64,000 nucleotides of DNA from Eubacteriaceae bacterium (GTDB taxonomy: Bacteria; Bacillota; Clostridia; Eubacteriales; Eubacteriaceae): the NCBI GenBank assembly GCA_030156895.1, contig JASGLP010000023.1, positions 1 to 64,000 on the forward strand, read 5' to 3'. The notes under the pieces were generated by a model. That model saw nothing but the letters and a program-made list of their open reading frames with translations, searched no databases and had not been told where the DNA came from. A program made the position numbers and the translations under genes. The first letter of the stretch is position 1. Each line of letters starts with the position of its first letter. Below, one piece after another: positions 54,345 to 62,597 of this stretch.

Positions 54345-56762
54345 TTACCAAATATATCTTTCATAATCGGAAATGGAGCGGTCGCTGGAAAATAGCCCTG
54401 ATCTGGCGACATTCTGAATCGATATCTGCGACCAGCGCTTTTTATCCTGGTAGATGGTGTTGACCTGCTCCTGAGCCTTTATATAGGCATCAAAATCTTT
54501 CAGAACAAAATAATGATCATTATATAAAAGCAGGCTGTCATAAATACTCTGGAAACTGATCTGCTGACCCAGACTGCCATCCACCAGCTGATGCATAATC
54601 TTCTGAATGCGCAAGTCATTTTCGTAGAGATCGACAGACCGGTAGCCGCCGTTTTTTTCAAACTGCGAGACCTGGTCTGAGGACAGGCCGAAAGTAATGA
54701 TGTTGTCGGCACCTACGGCCTGATGAATTTCAATATTGGCACCGTCCATGGTTCCCAGGGTGATGGCACCGTTCATCATAAATTTCATGTTGCCGGTTCC
54801 CGAGGCCTCCTTGCCGGCGGTTGATATTTGTTCCGAAATATCGGCGGCAGGATAAATGATTTCCCCCAGGGTCACATTGAAATTGGCCAGAAAAACAACC
54901 TTCAGCTGGTCGCCAATGGCCGGATCATGATTAATCTTTTCCGCTACGGCATTAATCAGCTTAATGACTTCTTTGGCAAAATAATAACCCGGTGCGGCTT
55001 TGCCGGCAAAAATGAAAGTCCGGGGATGGATGGAAAGATCCGGATTTTCCTTGAGCTGATTATAGAGATGCAGGACATGAAGGATGTTCAGGAGCTGACG
55101 CTTGTATTCGTGGATACGCTTGACCTGAATATCGAAAATCGAATCAGGATTGACAGTGACGCCGTTATGAGCCTGAATGTAAGCGGCCAGACGTGCTTTG
55201 TTGTCAGTCTTGATTTTTTGAAATTTTGCGATAAATAAAGGATCATCCTTAAAATCCAACAGTTTTTCCAGGTCTGATAAATCAAGCTGCCAGTTGAGCC
55301 CGATGGCTTCGTTAATCAGCTTGTTGAGGCCGCGGTTGCTGTTAATTAAAAAGCGGCGCGGAGTGACACCATTGGTCACCGAATGGAAGCGTTCGGGAAA
55401 GACCCGGTAATAGCCTTTAAAGGTTTCTTCCCGCAGGATCTGACTGTGCAGCTCGGCTACCCCATTGACCGAATGGCTGCAGACAATGGACAGGCTGGCC
55501 ATATGAATCTGATTATCACGGATAATGGATAGATGCCAGGCCTCTTCATCGCTCATAAAGTGTTCGTTTTTGAGACATTCAATGAAGCGGCGGTTAATTT
55601 CCTCAATAATCATATATACCCGTGGCAGCAGCTTTTGTAACATATCGACTGGCCATTTTTCTAAAGCTTCAGGTAATACGGTATGATTGGTAAAACTCAA
55701 GGCGTGATGTGTGATGTTGAAGGCGTCGTCCCAGCCCAGCCCTTCTTCATCCATCAGAATCCGCATCAGTTCGGGGCCGCACAGGGCGGGATGGGTGTCA
55801 TTGATATGGATACAGATTTTTTCAGCGAATTCATCCATGCAATTATGGTTAAAGCGTTTATAGCGGTTGACAATCTGCTTAAGACCAGCGCAGACAAAGA
55901 AGTATTCCTGTTTTAGCCGCAAAAGTTTGCCGTCGAAGCCGGTATCATCGGGGTATAGAATCTGGCTGATGGCTTCGGCCTCCGATTTGTGGCGAACCGC
56001 ATCAAGAAACTGCCCCTGATTAAAACGGGGCAGATCAAAACCCTCCAGTGGTTCGGCGCTCCATAAGCGCAGGGTATTGACGGTGTCATTTTTATAGCCT
56101 TTTACAGGGATGTCGTAAGGAATGGCCAGAATCGGCTCATAATTTTCATGGACAAAGGTTAAAACACCATTGATCCGCTGGGCATGGATGTTGCCGTAGT
56201 ATTTGACGATAACTGATTCATCAGGCTTGCGAAATTCAAAAGGATAGCCGTTTTTCAGCCAGTAGTCAGCCACCTCCACCTGCTCGCCGTGGATAATTTC
56301 CTGGGCGAAGAGGCCGTATTTATAGCGAATGCCATTGCCATTGATGGGGAGATCCATGGTTGCCCCGGATTCCAGAAAGCAGGCCATCAGCCGTCCCAGA
56401 CCGCCGTTGCCCAGGCCAGGGTCGGCTTCCTGACTGAGTATCAGCTCATAGTCAAGACCCAGTTCCTCAATGGCGGCTTCCACAACCGGATCCAGCTGCA
56501 GGCAGTTAATGTAGGATTTTAAGAGCTTGCCGATCAGAAATTCAATTGAAAAAAAGTAGACCTGACGTTCTTTGTACTCATCATAGATCACATTTTTCTG
56601 GGCCCAGGCCGGGGTGATCTTGTCTTTGATCAGGTCGGCCAGGGCATCGTATTGGTTAAGGGGTGAGGATTCCGCTAATATTCGTCCGGAAACTTCTTCT
56701 ACCTTATTCTGATACTCTAATTTAAAGTCATCGATGGCTTCTCGTAATGCTTTGGTGTTCAT
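54345..56762 (-). CDS. glgP: Glycogen/alpha-glucan phosphorylase (intact copy)
   Basis: 805 residues. QEADPGLGNGGLGRLMACFL, HINDTHPALCGPELMRILMD and the PLP-binding [15 protein letters not shown] (Lys as Schiff base) are all present. It releases glucose-1-phosphate from glycogen ends. The start ATG at 56762 follows GGAAA on the minus strand. It is the functional counterpart of the wrecked copy at 45387-48440, which lies at the other end of the cluster. Copy B of the hairpin element occupies the 250-base gap between it and glgB. Confidence 0.97.
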   Translation of the reverse strand: MNTKALREAIDDFKLEYQNKVEEVSGRILAESSPLNQYDALADLIKDKITPAWAQKNVIYDEYKERQVYFFSIEFLIGKLLKSYINCLQLDPVVEAAIEELGLDYELILSQEADPGLGNGGLGRLMACFLESGATMDLPINGNGIRYKYGLFAQEIIHGEQVEVADYWLKNGYPFEFRKPDESVIVKYYGNIHAQRINGVLTFVHENYEPILAIPYDIPVKGYKNDTVNTLRLWSAEPLEGFDLPRFNQGQFLDAVRHKSEAEAISQILYPDDTGFDGKLLRLKQEYFFVCAGLKQIVNRYKRFNHNCMDEFAEKICIHINDTHPALCGPELMRILMDEEGLGWDDAFNITHHALSFTNHTVLPEALEKWPVDMLQKLLPRVYMIIEEINRRFIECLKNEHFMSDEEAWHLSIIRDNQIHMASLSIVCSHSVNGVAELHSQILREETFKGYYRVFPERFHSVTNGVTPRRFLINSNRGLNKLINEAIGLNWQLDLSDLEKLLDFKDDPLFIAKFQKIKTDNKARLAAYIQAHNGVTVNPDSIFDIQVKRIHEYKRQLLNILHVLHLYNQLKENPDLSIHPRTFIFAGKAAPGYYFAKEVIKLINAVAEKINHDPAIGDQLKVVFLANFNVTLGEIIYPAADISEQISTAGKEASGTGNMKFMMNGAITLGTMDGANIEIHQAVGADNIITFGLSSDQVSQFEKNGGYRSVDLYENDLRIQKIMHQLVDGSLGQQISFQSIYDSLLLYNDHYFVLKDFDAYIKAQEQVNTIYQDKKRWSQISIQNVARSGLFSSDRSISDYERYIW

Positions 56763-56842
56763 GATTTTCCTTTCTTTGCGCGAATCATCCTGATTTAAGG
56801 TATGATCAAATGCAGATGTTGTTCTTAACAGCGGTTCGGTTT

Positions 56843-56993
56843 GTAGATAAACCCCGCACCGATAATTGGATTTCGCAGTCTGCGCGCGGATTCGTACAGT
56901 TGCTCAATTTGAAAGTGCTAATAAACAACATTTCAGAGCAACTGTTCGCCCCGAGGCAGACAGCTGAAAAGCCAATTGTCGGTGCTCAGGTAT
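56843..56993 (-). repeat. Dispersed ~150-bp hairpin element, copy B
   Basis: Reverse complement matches copy A almost throughout. In the inner stem ACAGTTGCC/GGCAACTGT of copy A becomes ACAGTTGCTC/GAGCAACTGT: a C-G pair is replaced by T-A and the next position gains a C-G pair, a paired change that keeps the stem. It lies between glgB and glgP, both minus strand. Confidence 0.88.
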
Positions 56994-57010
56994 TAAAAAT
57001 CGCAATGATT

Positions 57011-58897
57011 TCAATCTGAGACCTTGTTCTTGACAGCGGCGCCTTTTTGTTTCCGGGGCTGAACTTTTTTAAAAGCAAGCATGGCGGAAGGTGGTACGGT
57101 AACAGTGATGGATTGCTTTTGACCATGAAATGCTGTTTTGCCTGCTTTCATGGTTTTTTTGACTTTCTGACCACTACCGCCATAGAGTGACTCATCAGAA
57201 TTAAAGACAAGCCGGTAGCTGCCGGCTTCGGGAACGCCAATGCGGTATTCCTCGTAAGAGAGGGGGCAAAAGTTGATTAAAACAATCAAACTGTCAGCCG
57301 GATCAGGGGTAGTTCGGGAAAAAATCACAATACTTTGTTCCCGGTTATCGGCCTCGATCCATTGGAAGCCTTCCCAGTCATGGTCGATTGTCCAGAGGGC
57401 TTTTTCATGGACATAGAATTTATTGAGGGCTTTTATATAATCAAAGATCTGATGGTGCTTTTCATAATCCAGCATAAACCATTCCAGGGATTCGTCATAG
57501 CGCCATTCCAGAAAAGGTGCGAACTCATTGCCCATAAAGGACAGTTTTTTGCCGGGGTGACTGATTTGATAGGCATAAAGCAGACGAAACTGATTGAACT
57601 TCATATCGTAATCCCCAAACATTTTGTCAAGGATAGTTTTTTTGCCGTGCACAACCTCATCATGAGAAAGCGGCAAAATAAAGTTTTCATTAAAGGCATA
57701 GGCCATCGAAAATGTCAGCAGCTGATGGAATTGATGGCGGTGATAAGGGTCGGTTTTCATGTAATCAAGGGTATCGTGCATCCAGCCCAAATCCCATTTG
57801 AGATTAAAACCCAGGCCGCCCTTGTCAATGGGCCAGGTGACCATGGGGTAGGCCGTGGAATCTTCGGCGGCCATAATGGCAAAAGGGAAATCTTTAAAAA
57901 TAATGGTGTTGAGTTCCTTTAAAAACGCCACGGCTTCCAGGCGATCGGTGCCGCCCAAGGCATTGCGGTTTTTTTGTTCATCCACGCCGTGGTTGAGCTC
58001 GATCATGCTGGCGACACCGTCAATGCGCAGGCCGTCGACATGGAAGACATCAAACCAGAAGTAAGCGTTGGAGATTAGAAAGTCGAGCACTTCTTTTTTG
58101 CCGTAATCAAATTCCATGGTGCCCCAGAGGGGGTGTTCGCTGTATTCGTACTGAAAGCTGCCGTCGAATTTTCTAAGTCCGTGATCATCCTTGCAGAAAT
58201 GGGCGGGCACCCAGTCGAGAATGACAGCAATCCCATTCTGATGACAGGCATCCACCAGAAACATAAAGTCCTCCGGTTTGCCGTAGCGACTGGTTACGGC
58301 ATAGTAACCGGTGAGTTGATAGCCCCAGGAGCCGTCAAAGGGATGTTCCATAATCGGCATCAGTTCCAGATGGGTATAGTTCATTTCTTTAAGGTAGGGG
58401 ATCAAAATTTTGGCCAGGTCGCGGTAATTAAGTACCTGATTCTTGTCGTCTCGCTTAAAACTGCCGGGGTGAACTTCGTAAATATTCATGGGCTGGGCCA
58501 GAACGTTTTTGGCCAGGCGCGCCTGACACCATTTCTCATCCTGCCAGAGATACTGGCTCAGGTCATAGGTGATGGAGGCGGTTTTCGGTTTTACTTCGGA
58601 ATAAAAGGCATAGGGGTCGGCTTTATAACAGAGTTTTCCGTCGACTTGAACGATGGCGTATTTGTAGAGCTGGCCGGCTGAAAGATCGGGAATATCAAGT
58701 TCCCAGATTGCGTCAGTATTTCGGTGCATCAAATTTTTACTGGGGTCCCAATGATTAAAATCACCAACCACGGAAACAGACTGAGCATGGGGTGCCCAAA
58801 CCCGAAAGCGATAACCCTTATCAGTTAAGTGGGCTCCCAGTTTTTTAAAGCTTTGAAACCGTGTCGCTGAGATAGCAGGCTTTTTTGGATGTTTCAT
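57011..58897 (-). CDS. glgB: 1,4-alpha-glucan branching enzyme
   Basis: 628 residues. N-terminal CBM48 (YRFRVWAPHAQSVSVVGDFN), GH13 barrel with GLRIDGVASM (nucleophile), AAEDSTAYP (acid/base) and LSHDEVVHGK, then the C-terminal beta domain. It introduces alpha-1,6 branches. The C-terminus carries an extra basic tail (KKVQPRKQKGAAVKNKVSD). It follows the second YihY gene by 26 bases. Confidence 0.97.
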   Translation of the reverse strand: MKHPKKPAISATRFQSFKKLGAHLTDKGYRFRVWAPHAQSVSVVGDFNHWDPSKNLMHRNTDAIWELDIPDLSAGQLYKYAIVQVDGKLCYKADPYAFYSEVKPKTASITYDLSQYLWQDEKWCQARLAKNVLAQPMNIYEVHPGSFKRDDKNQVLNYRDLAKILIPYLKEMNYTHLELMPIMEHPFDGSWGYQLTGYYAVTSRYGKPEDFMFLVDACHQNGIAVILDWVPAHFCKDDHGLRKFDGSFQYEYSEHPLWGTMEFDYGKKEVLDFLISNAYFWFDVFHVDGLRIDGVASMIELNHGVDEQKNRNALGGTDRLEAVAFLKELNTIIFKDFPFAIMAAEDSTAYPMVTWPIDKGGLGFNLKWDLGWMHDTLDYMKTDPYHRHQFHQLLTFSMAYAFNENFILPLSHDEVVHGKKTILDKMFGDYDMKFNQFRLLYAYQISHPGKKLSFMGNEFAPFLEWRYDESLEWFMLDYEKHHQIFDYIKALNKFYVHEKALWTIDHDWEGFQWIEADNREQSIVIFSRTTPDPADSLIVLINFCPLSYEEYRIGVPEAGSYRLVFNSDESLYGGSGQKVKKTMKAGKTAFHGQKQSITVTVPPSAMLAFKKVQPRKQKGAAVKNKVSD

Positions 58898-58923
58898 TTC
58901 AGCTTATCCTTTCTTAAAATCCT

Positions 58924-59790
58924 TTATTGCTTACCCCAAATCAAGCTTTTTAACTCTTTTTTGCGGTAGAAAGACCAGTAAAGATTTACCTTACCCCCCA
59001 GATTAATAATAATGCTGATAAAATAAAGGGCGACCAGAAGGGCAAATAGTCCGCCCAGATTGCCGTACAAAGAACTGTAGCGGCTGGAGTGGTTAATAAA
59101 AAGTGTGAAAATTCTAAAAGCAATATTTAAACCGAGAAAAGCAAAGATTGATCCGGGAAATCCAGATTTAAATCTAAGACTCTGGGAAGGGGCTTTGGTA
59201 AAGATGAAATTGAGCAGTAAAATAGCAATCGTCCAGGAAAAGAAGATGGCTCCCATTTGGATCAGACTGGCCTGATATTCGGAAAGTCCCAGACTGGTCA
59301 GGATGAATTCACCCAGATCAACACTGATAAAATAGGCCACAAGGACAAACAGAACGGCAATGGCCAGAAGAATTGTAAATAAGAAAGACAGCCCCCAGAT
59401 TTTTAAATGACTTCTTGCTTCCTGCTGGGCATAGGTCTGATTCAAACCGACCATGATCGCCCGCACCGCAAAGGTGGCAAAAAACAAGGAGAGCAGAATT
59501 AAAAAATATTTGGAATTGTTATGATATTGGGTCATGCTTTCCAATAAATTGGTGACATATTGGTAAGACAGTTCGGGTAAAAAAGTGCGTAGGATATCAA
59601 ACAGGTAATCTTCAAAAGTCTCGATAAAACGGCCGACAAATGAAATCAGAAAAACCAGCAGCGGGAAGAAGGATAAGAGCAGAAAAAAAGCCATTTGTGT
59701 ACAGGTTCCCGGAAAATCGGTTTCTTCAAAATCATTCATCAGAAAAAACACAAGTTTAGCCGGTTTGGATTCGAGCAGCTTATTAATCAT
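58924..59790 (-). CDS. YihY/BrkB family membrane protein
   Basis: 288 residues, about six transmembrane helices, with the family's N-terminal TQMAFFLLLSFFPLLVFLIS and C-terminal NLGGLFALLVALYFISIIIN, LGGKVN segments. The family's molecular role is unsettled (envelope integrity, once mis-annotated as ribonuclease BN). It overlaps the start region of the preceding paralogue by 8 bases and is 26 bases from glgB, so the three look co-transcribed. Confidence 0.87.
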   Translation of the reverse strand: MINKLLESKPAKLVFFLMNDFEETDFPGTCTQMAFFLLLSFFPLLVFLISFVGRFIETFEDYLFDILRTFLPELSYQYVTNLLESMTQYHNNSKYFLILLSLFFATFAVRAIMVGLNQTYAQQEARSHLKIWGLSFLFTILLAIAVLFVLVAYFISVDLGEFILTSLGLSEYQASLIQMGAIFFSWTIAILLLNFIFTKAPSQSLRFKSGFPGSIFAFLGLNIAFRIFTLFINHSSRYSSLYGNLGGLFALLVALYFISIIINLGGKVNLYWSFYRKKELKSLIWGKQ

Positions 59791-60625
59791 GAGATCCTCC
59801 CTTGCGATAGATTTTTATAAAATACATATTGACGACGGCTCCCAAATTTAGGATGAAGGCCAGCAGATAAATCTCAAACAAGAGAACAAAGGGCCCCTGC
59901 AGATCAGTGAAAAAATTACTGAAATCCACATTGGAATGGACGAAAAAACGGTAAATCATAAACAGGACGACCCAGAAAAAACTGACAAATACCGCACCGG
60001 GATAGGCGTGATTGAAATGCAGTCTTTTTTTGGGCGCGAACATATAAATTAAGGTTAGAATAATGGATGACACAATAAAAAAATAGATGGTCGTAAACAG
60101 GTTGAATAAAATCGCTGACACGTTTGATAGATGAAACCAGAGGGTCAGATAATAAACAAGGTATTCACCAACCAGATAGATAATTAACATTAAAAGAATG
60201 ATCGCCAGAAATAAGAGGAAATAGACAATTGCCTGAATCCATAAAGCAATGAGTTCGCGTTTTTCATAATCCTTAAAAATACGATTAAGCGTATTAATCA
60301 GGGAATAGGAAGCTGAAACTGAAACCGTCAGGATAAAGAACAGAATAATCAGGTTACTGGTGCTGCTGGAATTGACCACATTGACTGTGTTGTCCTGGGC
60401 GAATTGAAAATAATTTATAAAAGATTCCGGAAATAGGAAGGTAAAATCGGTATATAGCGTTGCATTAATTTTTTGCGAAAAGATATTGATGAAATTATAT
60501 AACAACATCAAAAAGGGAATAAAGGCCATCAGAATTCGATAGGCCATCTGTGCTGAAAGATTAATGATGTTGGATTCTTTGCTGTGGTTTAAGATAAATA
60601 ATGAAAATTCTTTCAGTCTTAACAT
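59783..60625 (-). CDS. YihY/BrkB family membrane protein (paralogue)
   Basis: About 280 residues, six transmembrane helices. LSAQMAYRILMAFIPFLMLL, YPGAVFVSFFWVVLFMIYRF and LQGPFVLLFEIYLLAFILNL, GAVVN follow the YihY layout, but identity to the next gene is low, suggesting an old duplication and possibly a heteromer. ATG 60625 is chosen because GGGAG lies five bases upstream; ATG 60637 is the alternative. It heads the glycogen-cluster transcript; TATAAT on the minus strand near 60665 may be its -10. Confidence 0.85.
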   Translation of the reverse strand: MLRLKEFSLFILNHSKESNIINLSAQMAYRILMAFIPFLMLLYNFINIFSQKINATLYTDFTFLFPESFINYFQFAQDNTVNVVNSSSTSNLIILFFILTVSVSASYSLINTLNRIFKDYEKRELIALWIQAIVYFLLFLAIILLMLIIYLVGEYLVYYLTLWFHLSNVSAILFNLFTTIYFFIVSSIILTLIYMFAPKKRLHFNHAYPGAVFVSFFWVVLFMIYRFFVHSNVDFSNFFTDLQGPFVLLFEIYLLAFILNLGAVVNMYFIKIYRKGGSHD

Positions 60626-60858
60626 AATAACTCCCATTATCGCTTGCTTATACTATAGAAAAATTATAGCATAGATAATAAAAGAATTAAACAGTCAGAA
60701 AGGGGATATTTTAGATTTAACCCCGATTTAAGCCGGATAAAATATGCTTGAAGCGCTAGCGGCGACGGCTCAGATAAAAAGAAAGACAGTGATTCGACAG
60801 GAAAAATAAAATTATAAATAAACAAAAAATAAATTGAGAAATAAATACAAGAAAAAGC

Positions 60859-60887
60859 TTGACTTTGTTTGGCGGATAGACTATACT
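60859..60887 (+). promoter_or_regulatory. Promoter of the 5S rRNA gene
   Basis: TTGACT (60859-60864), 17-base spacer, TATACT (60882-60887). The 5S gene starts seven bases after the -10 box, which is exact promoter spacing for a primary 5S transcript. Confidence 0.88.
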
Positions 60888-60893
60888 TACATA

Positions 60894-61011
60894 GTCTCGT
60901 AACGATAGCAGAGGGGTCACACCTGTTCCCATACCGAACACAGTAGTAAAGTCCTCTAGCGCCGAAAGTACTTGGTGGGTGACTGCCCGGGAGGATAGGA
61001 TGTCGCGGGAT
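60894..61011 (+). rRNA. rrf: 5S ribosomal RNA
   Basis: About 118 bases with the universal core GGGGTCACACCTGTTCCCAT, ACCGAACACAGTAGTAAAG, CCTCTAGCGCCGAAAGTACT and TGGTGGGTGACTGCCCGGGA; the ends GTCTCGT and (A/G)CGGGAT pair. No 16S, 23S or tRNA gene adjoins it: the neighbours are a YihY gene and repeats. It stands alone with its own promoter and terminator. The ends are set by stem pairing and may be off by a few bases. Confidence 0.93.
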
Positions 61012-61041
61012 TTTTTTGCGCGAAACAACGAGCCATGCGGC

Positions 61042-61111
61042 TCTGGAAAATAAAAAACGGATCAAAAAAGCAAGCGTGTTTGCTTTTTTGATCCGTTTTT
61101 TATTTTCCAGA
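61042..61111 (+). terminator. Very long perfect hairpin terminator of 5S rRNA
   Basis: Two perfectly complementary 32-base arms (61042-61073 and 61080-61111) around a 6-base loop; the upper stem contains CGGATCAAAAAAGC / GCTTTTTTGATCCG with T-runs on both strands. Confidence 0.85.
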
Positions 61112-61195
61112 AGGAAGGAGCCATCTGGCGACTGACGCGACGAGTCGAAGCGCAGCGGAGACGAGTGCCGCATGGTTCGTTGTTTCGCAGTAGTA
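61080..61195 (+). repeat. Direct repeat copy 1 near 5S rRNA
   Basis: About 115 bp from TTGCTTTTTTGATCCG through GAAGGAAGGAGCCATCTGG and GACGCGACGAGTCGAAGCGC to GCATGGTTCGTTGTTTCGC; repeated 219 bases later with a handful of differences. Confidence 0.85.
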
Positions 61196-61298
61196 AGTTA
61201 CAAGGGCAATATCGGGCGAAGCCCGCGACGAGTGCAGCGTAGCGTAACGAGTGCACGGATTCATTAGCTAGTTTGCCGTAGCGTAAAAGCAAACACGC

Positions 61299-61414
61299 TT
61301 GCTTTTTTGATCCGTTTTTTATTTTCCAGAAGGAAGGAGCCATCTGGTGGCTGACGCGACGAGTCGAAGCGCAGCGGAGACGAGAGCCGCATGGTTCGTT
61401 GTTTCGCTACAGTA
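61299..61414 (+). repeat. Direct repeat copy 2 near 5S rRNA
   Basis: Second copy of the ~115-bp unit, spaced 219 bases from the first. The ~100 bases between copies contain related GC-rich words (CGACGAGTGCAGCG, CGTAACGAGTGC). Confidence 0.85.
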
Positions 61415-61645
61415 AGTTTCAGAAGTCTTACAGATTTAAGTTTACTTAGAAGTCTGATTTCCTCTGTCTTTTTTGATAGTGCGAAGCGCATGCTTTAGCA
61501 ATTTTTAAGTCGTCAGTTAAGGGCTAAACTATACTGATTACTGACCGATATTAGAAGTAAGAGACTTGCTTGACTGACATAAGCCCTTATTATAGAAGTG
61601 CGTTTGGTTGACAGGAAGGTTTAATATCAAAGAGGAGGTGCCTGT

Positions 61646-62467
61646 ATGAAGTTTCCGAAAAAAAGCATGATAAGTCAAATAATACCCCAAGAGCGTTTTA
61701 TCGCTAATCTAAATGTTGCCAGCAACTTAAGAAAAGTCTTTATTGATACAGTTGAAACAGTGACTTTGTTGAGCTCGCTTAATATGGAAACGATCTTTGT
61801 TCATCGCGGTGACCGTGTCAAGCACATCGATATCATTGAAGTGCTGATTCGTCGCCAGGCATTGACCCCTCAGATTATTGAACTGATTCACCGGGAAATG
61901 GCGGGTTACACAATCTTTGTCATCAGGTATGAAGAATGGGCTCAGCTCTGGTGCAGTGATCTATCTGAACATGGCAAATTTCATCAGACCAGCTGGCAAG
62001 CTTATGAAGATCTGGAAATGGAATTAAGCGGTTCTGACCTGGATCAGATCTATTTAAATTGCTATAGACGAATTACCGGTGATGTTAGAAAGCATTTTAA
62101 AACTGAGAGTGCGATCAATCCGCTTGATCAGATTGCCTCGGAATCGTTTGTCGGCAGTGCGGATCTTGCGAACTCGGAAAGTAATAGCCTGGCAGCAAAA
62201 ATTAAAAAAATGGAAAAAGAGATCGCAGAATCAAAAGATTTTGGTCATACGGTGAAACTTTCCATGCAAGTTCACCTATTAAAAGATGAACTTGCAGATG
62301 TAAAAAAAGATGAACTTGCAGATGTAAAAAAGAACTCAGAACTCGCAAAAGCTGGAGATAAAGAAGCGGATGTTTTGGCGCAAGAAGTGGAAACGGTTGC
62401 AGATGCGGCGGTGAAAAATAGAATGCAGTTTAATGCTTATCGCAGAATAAATGACGGCTCATATTAA
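61646..62467 (+). CDS. DUF4391 domain protein
   Basis: 273 residues. The first ~215 follow DUF4391 (IPQERFIANLNVASNLRKVF, VKHIDIIEVLIRRQALTPQI, FVIRYEEWAQLWCSDLSEHG). The C-terminal part is a charged helix with a tandem duplication (LKDELADVKKDELADVKKN). DUF4391 proteins often occur beside helicases and methylases in restriction or phage-defence loci (from memory), but here there is no such partner. GAGGAGGTG precedes the ATG. Confidence 0.82.
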   Translation: MKFPKKSMISQIIPQERFIANLNVASNLRKVFIDTVETVTLLSSLNMETIFVHRGDRVKHIDIIEVLIRRQALTPQIIELIHREMAGYTIFVIRYEEWAQLWCSDLSEHGKFHQTSWQAYEDLEMELSGSDLDQIYLNCYRRITGDVRKHFKTESAINPLDQIASESFVGSADLANSESNSLAAKIKKMEKEIAESKDFGHTVKLSMQVHLLKDELADVKKDELADVKKNSELAKAGDKEADVLAQEVETVADAAVKNRMQFNAYRRINDGSY

Positions 62468-62597
62468 GTGTATGCCTGCCCAAAAGTAGTGCAATTCAGT
62501 ATTTACGATGTGGTCGGCGAATTATTTTCAATAAAAATGCGGTTAAGCCTCTAAAATCGGGTATAATATAAAAAAGTCTGTAAGAATGGAGGCCAAA

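Larger units (their letters stand above)
61012..61645. other. Repeat-rich spacer after the 5S gene, about 630 bases
   Basis: Holds the long terminator hairpin (61042-61111), a pair of ~115-bp direct repeats (61080-61195 and 61299-61414) and an outer inverted pair (61020-61041 / 61167-61188). Minus-strand frames across it are by-products of these repeats. 61415-61620 shows only a weak AAGGGCT/AGCCCTT dyad. Confidence 0.7.

Noticed and set aside
60664-61491. Several minus-strand frames of 75-169 codons around the 5S rRNA gene
   Set aside because: They run antisense through the 5S gene and the repeats, and resemble each other only because the repeats are duplicated. These are well-known spurious ORFs of rRNA-linked sequence.
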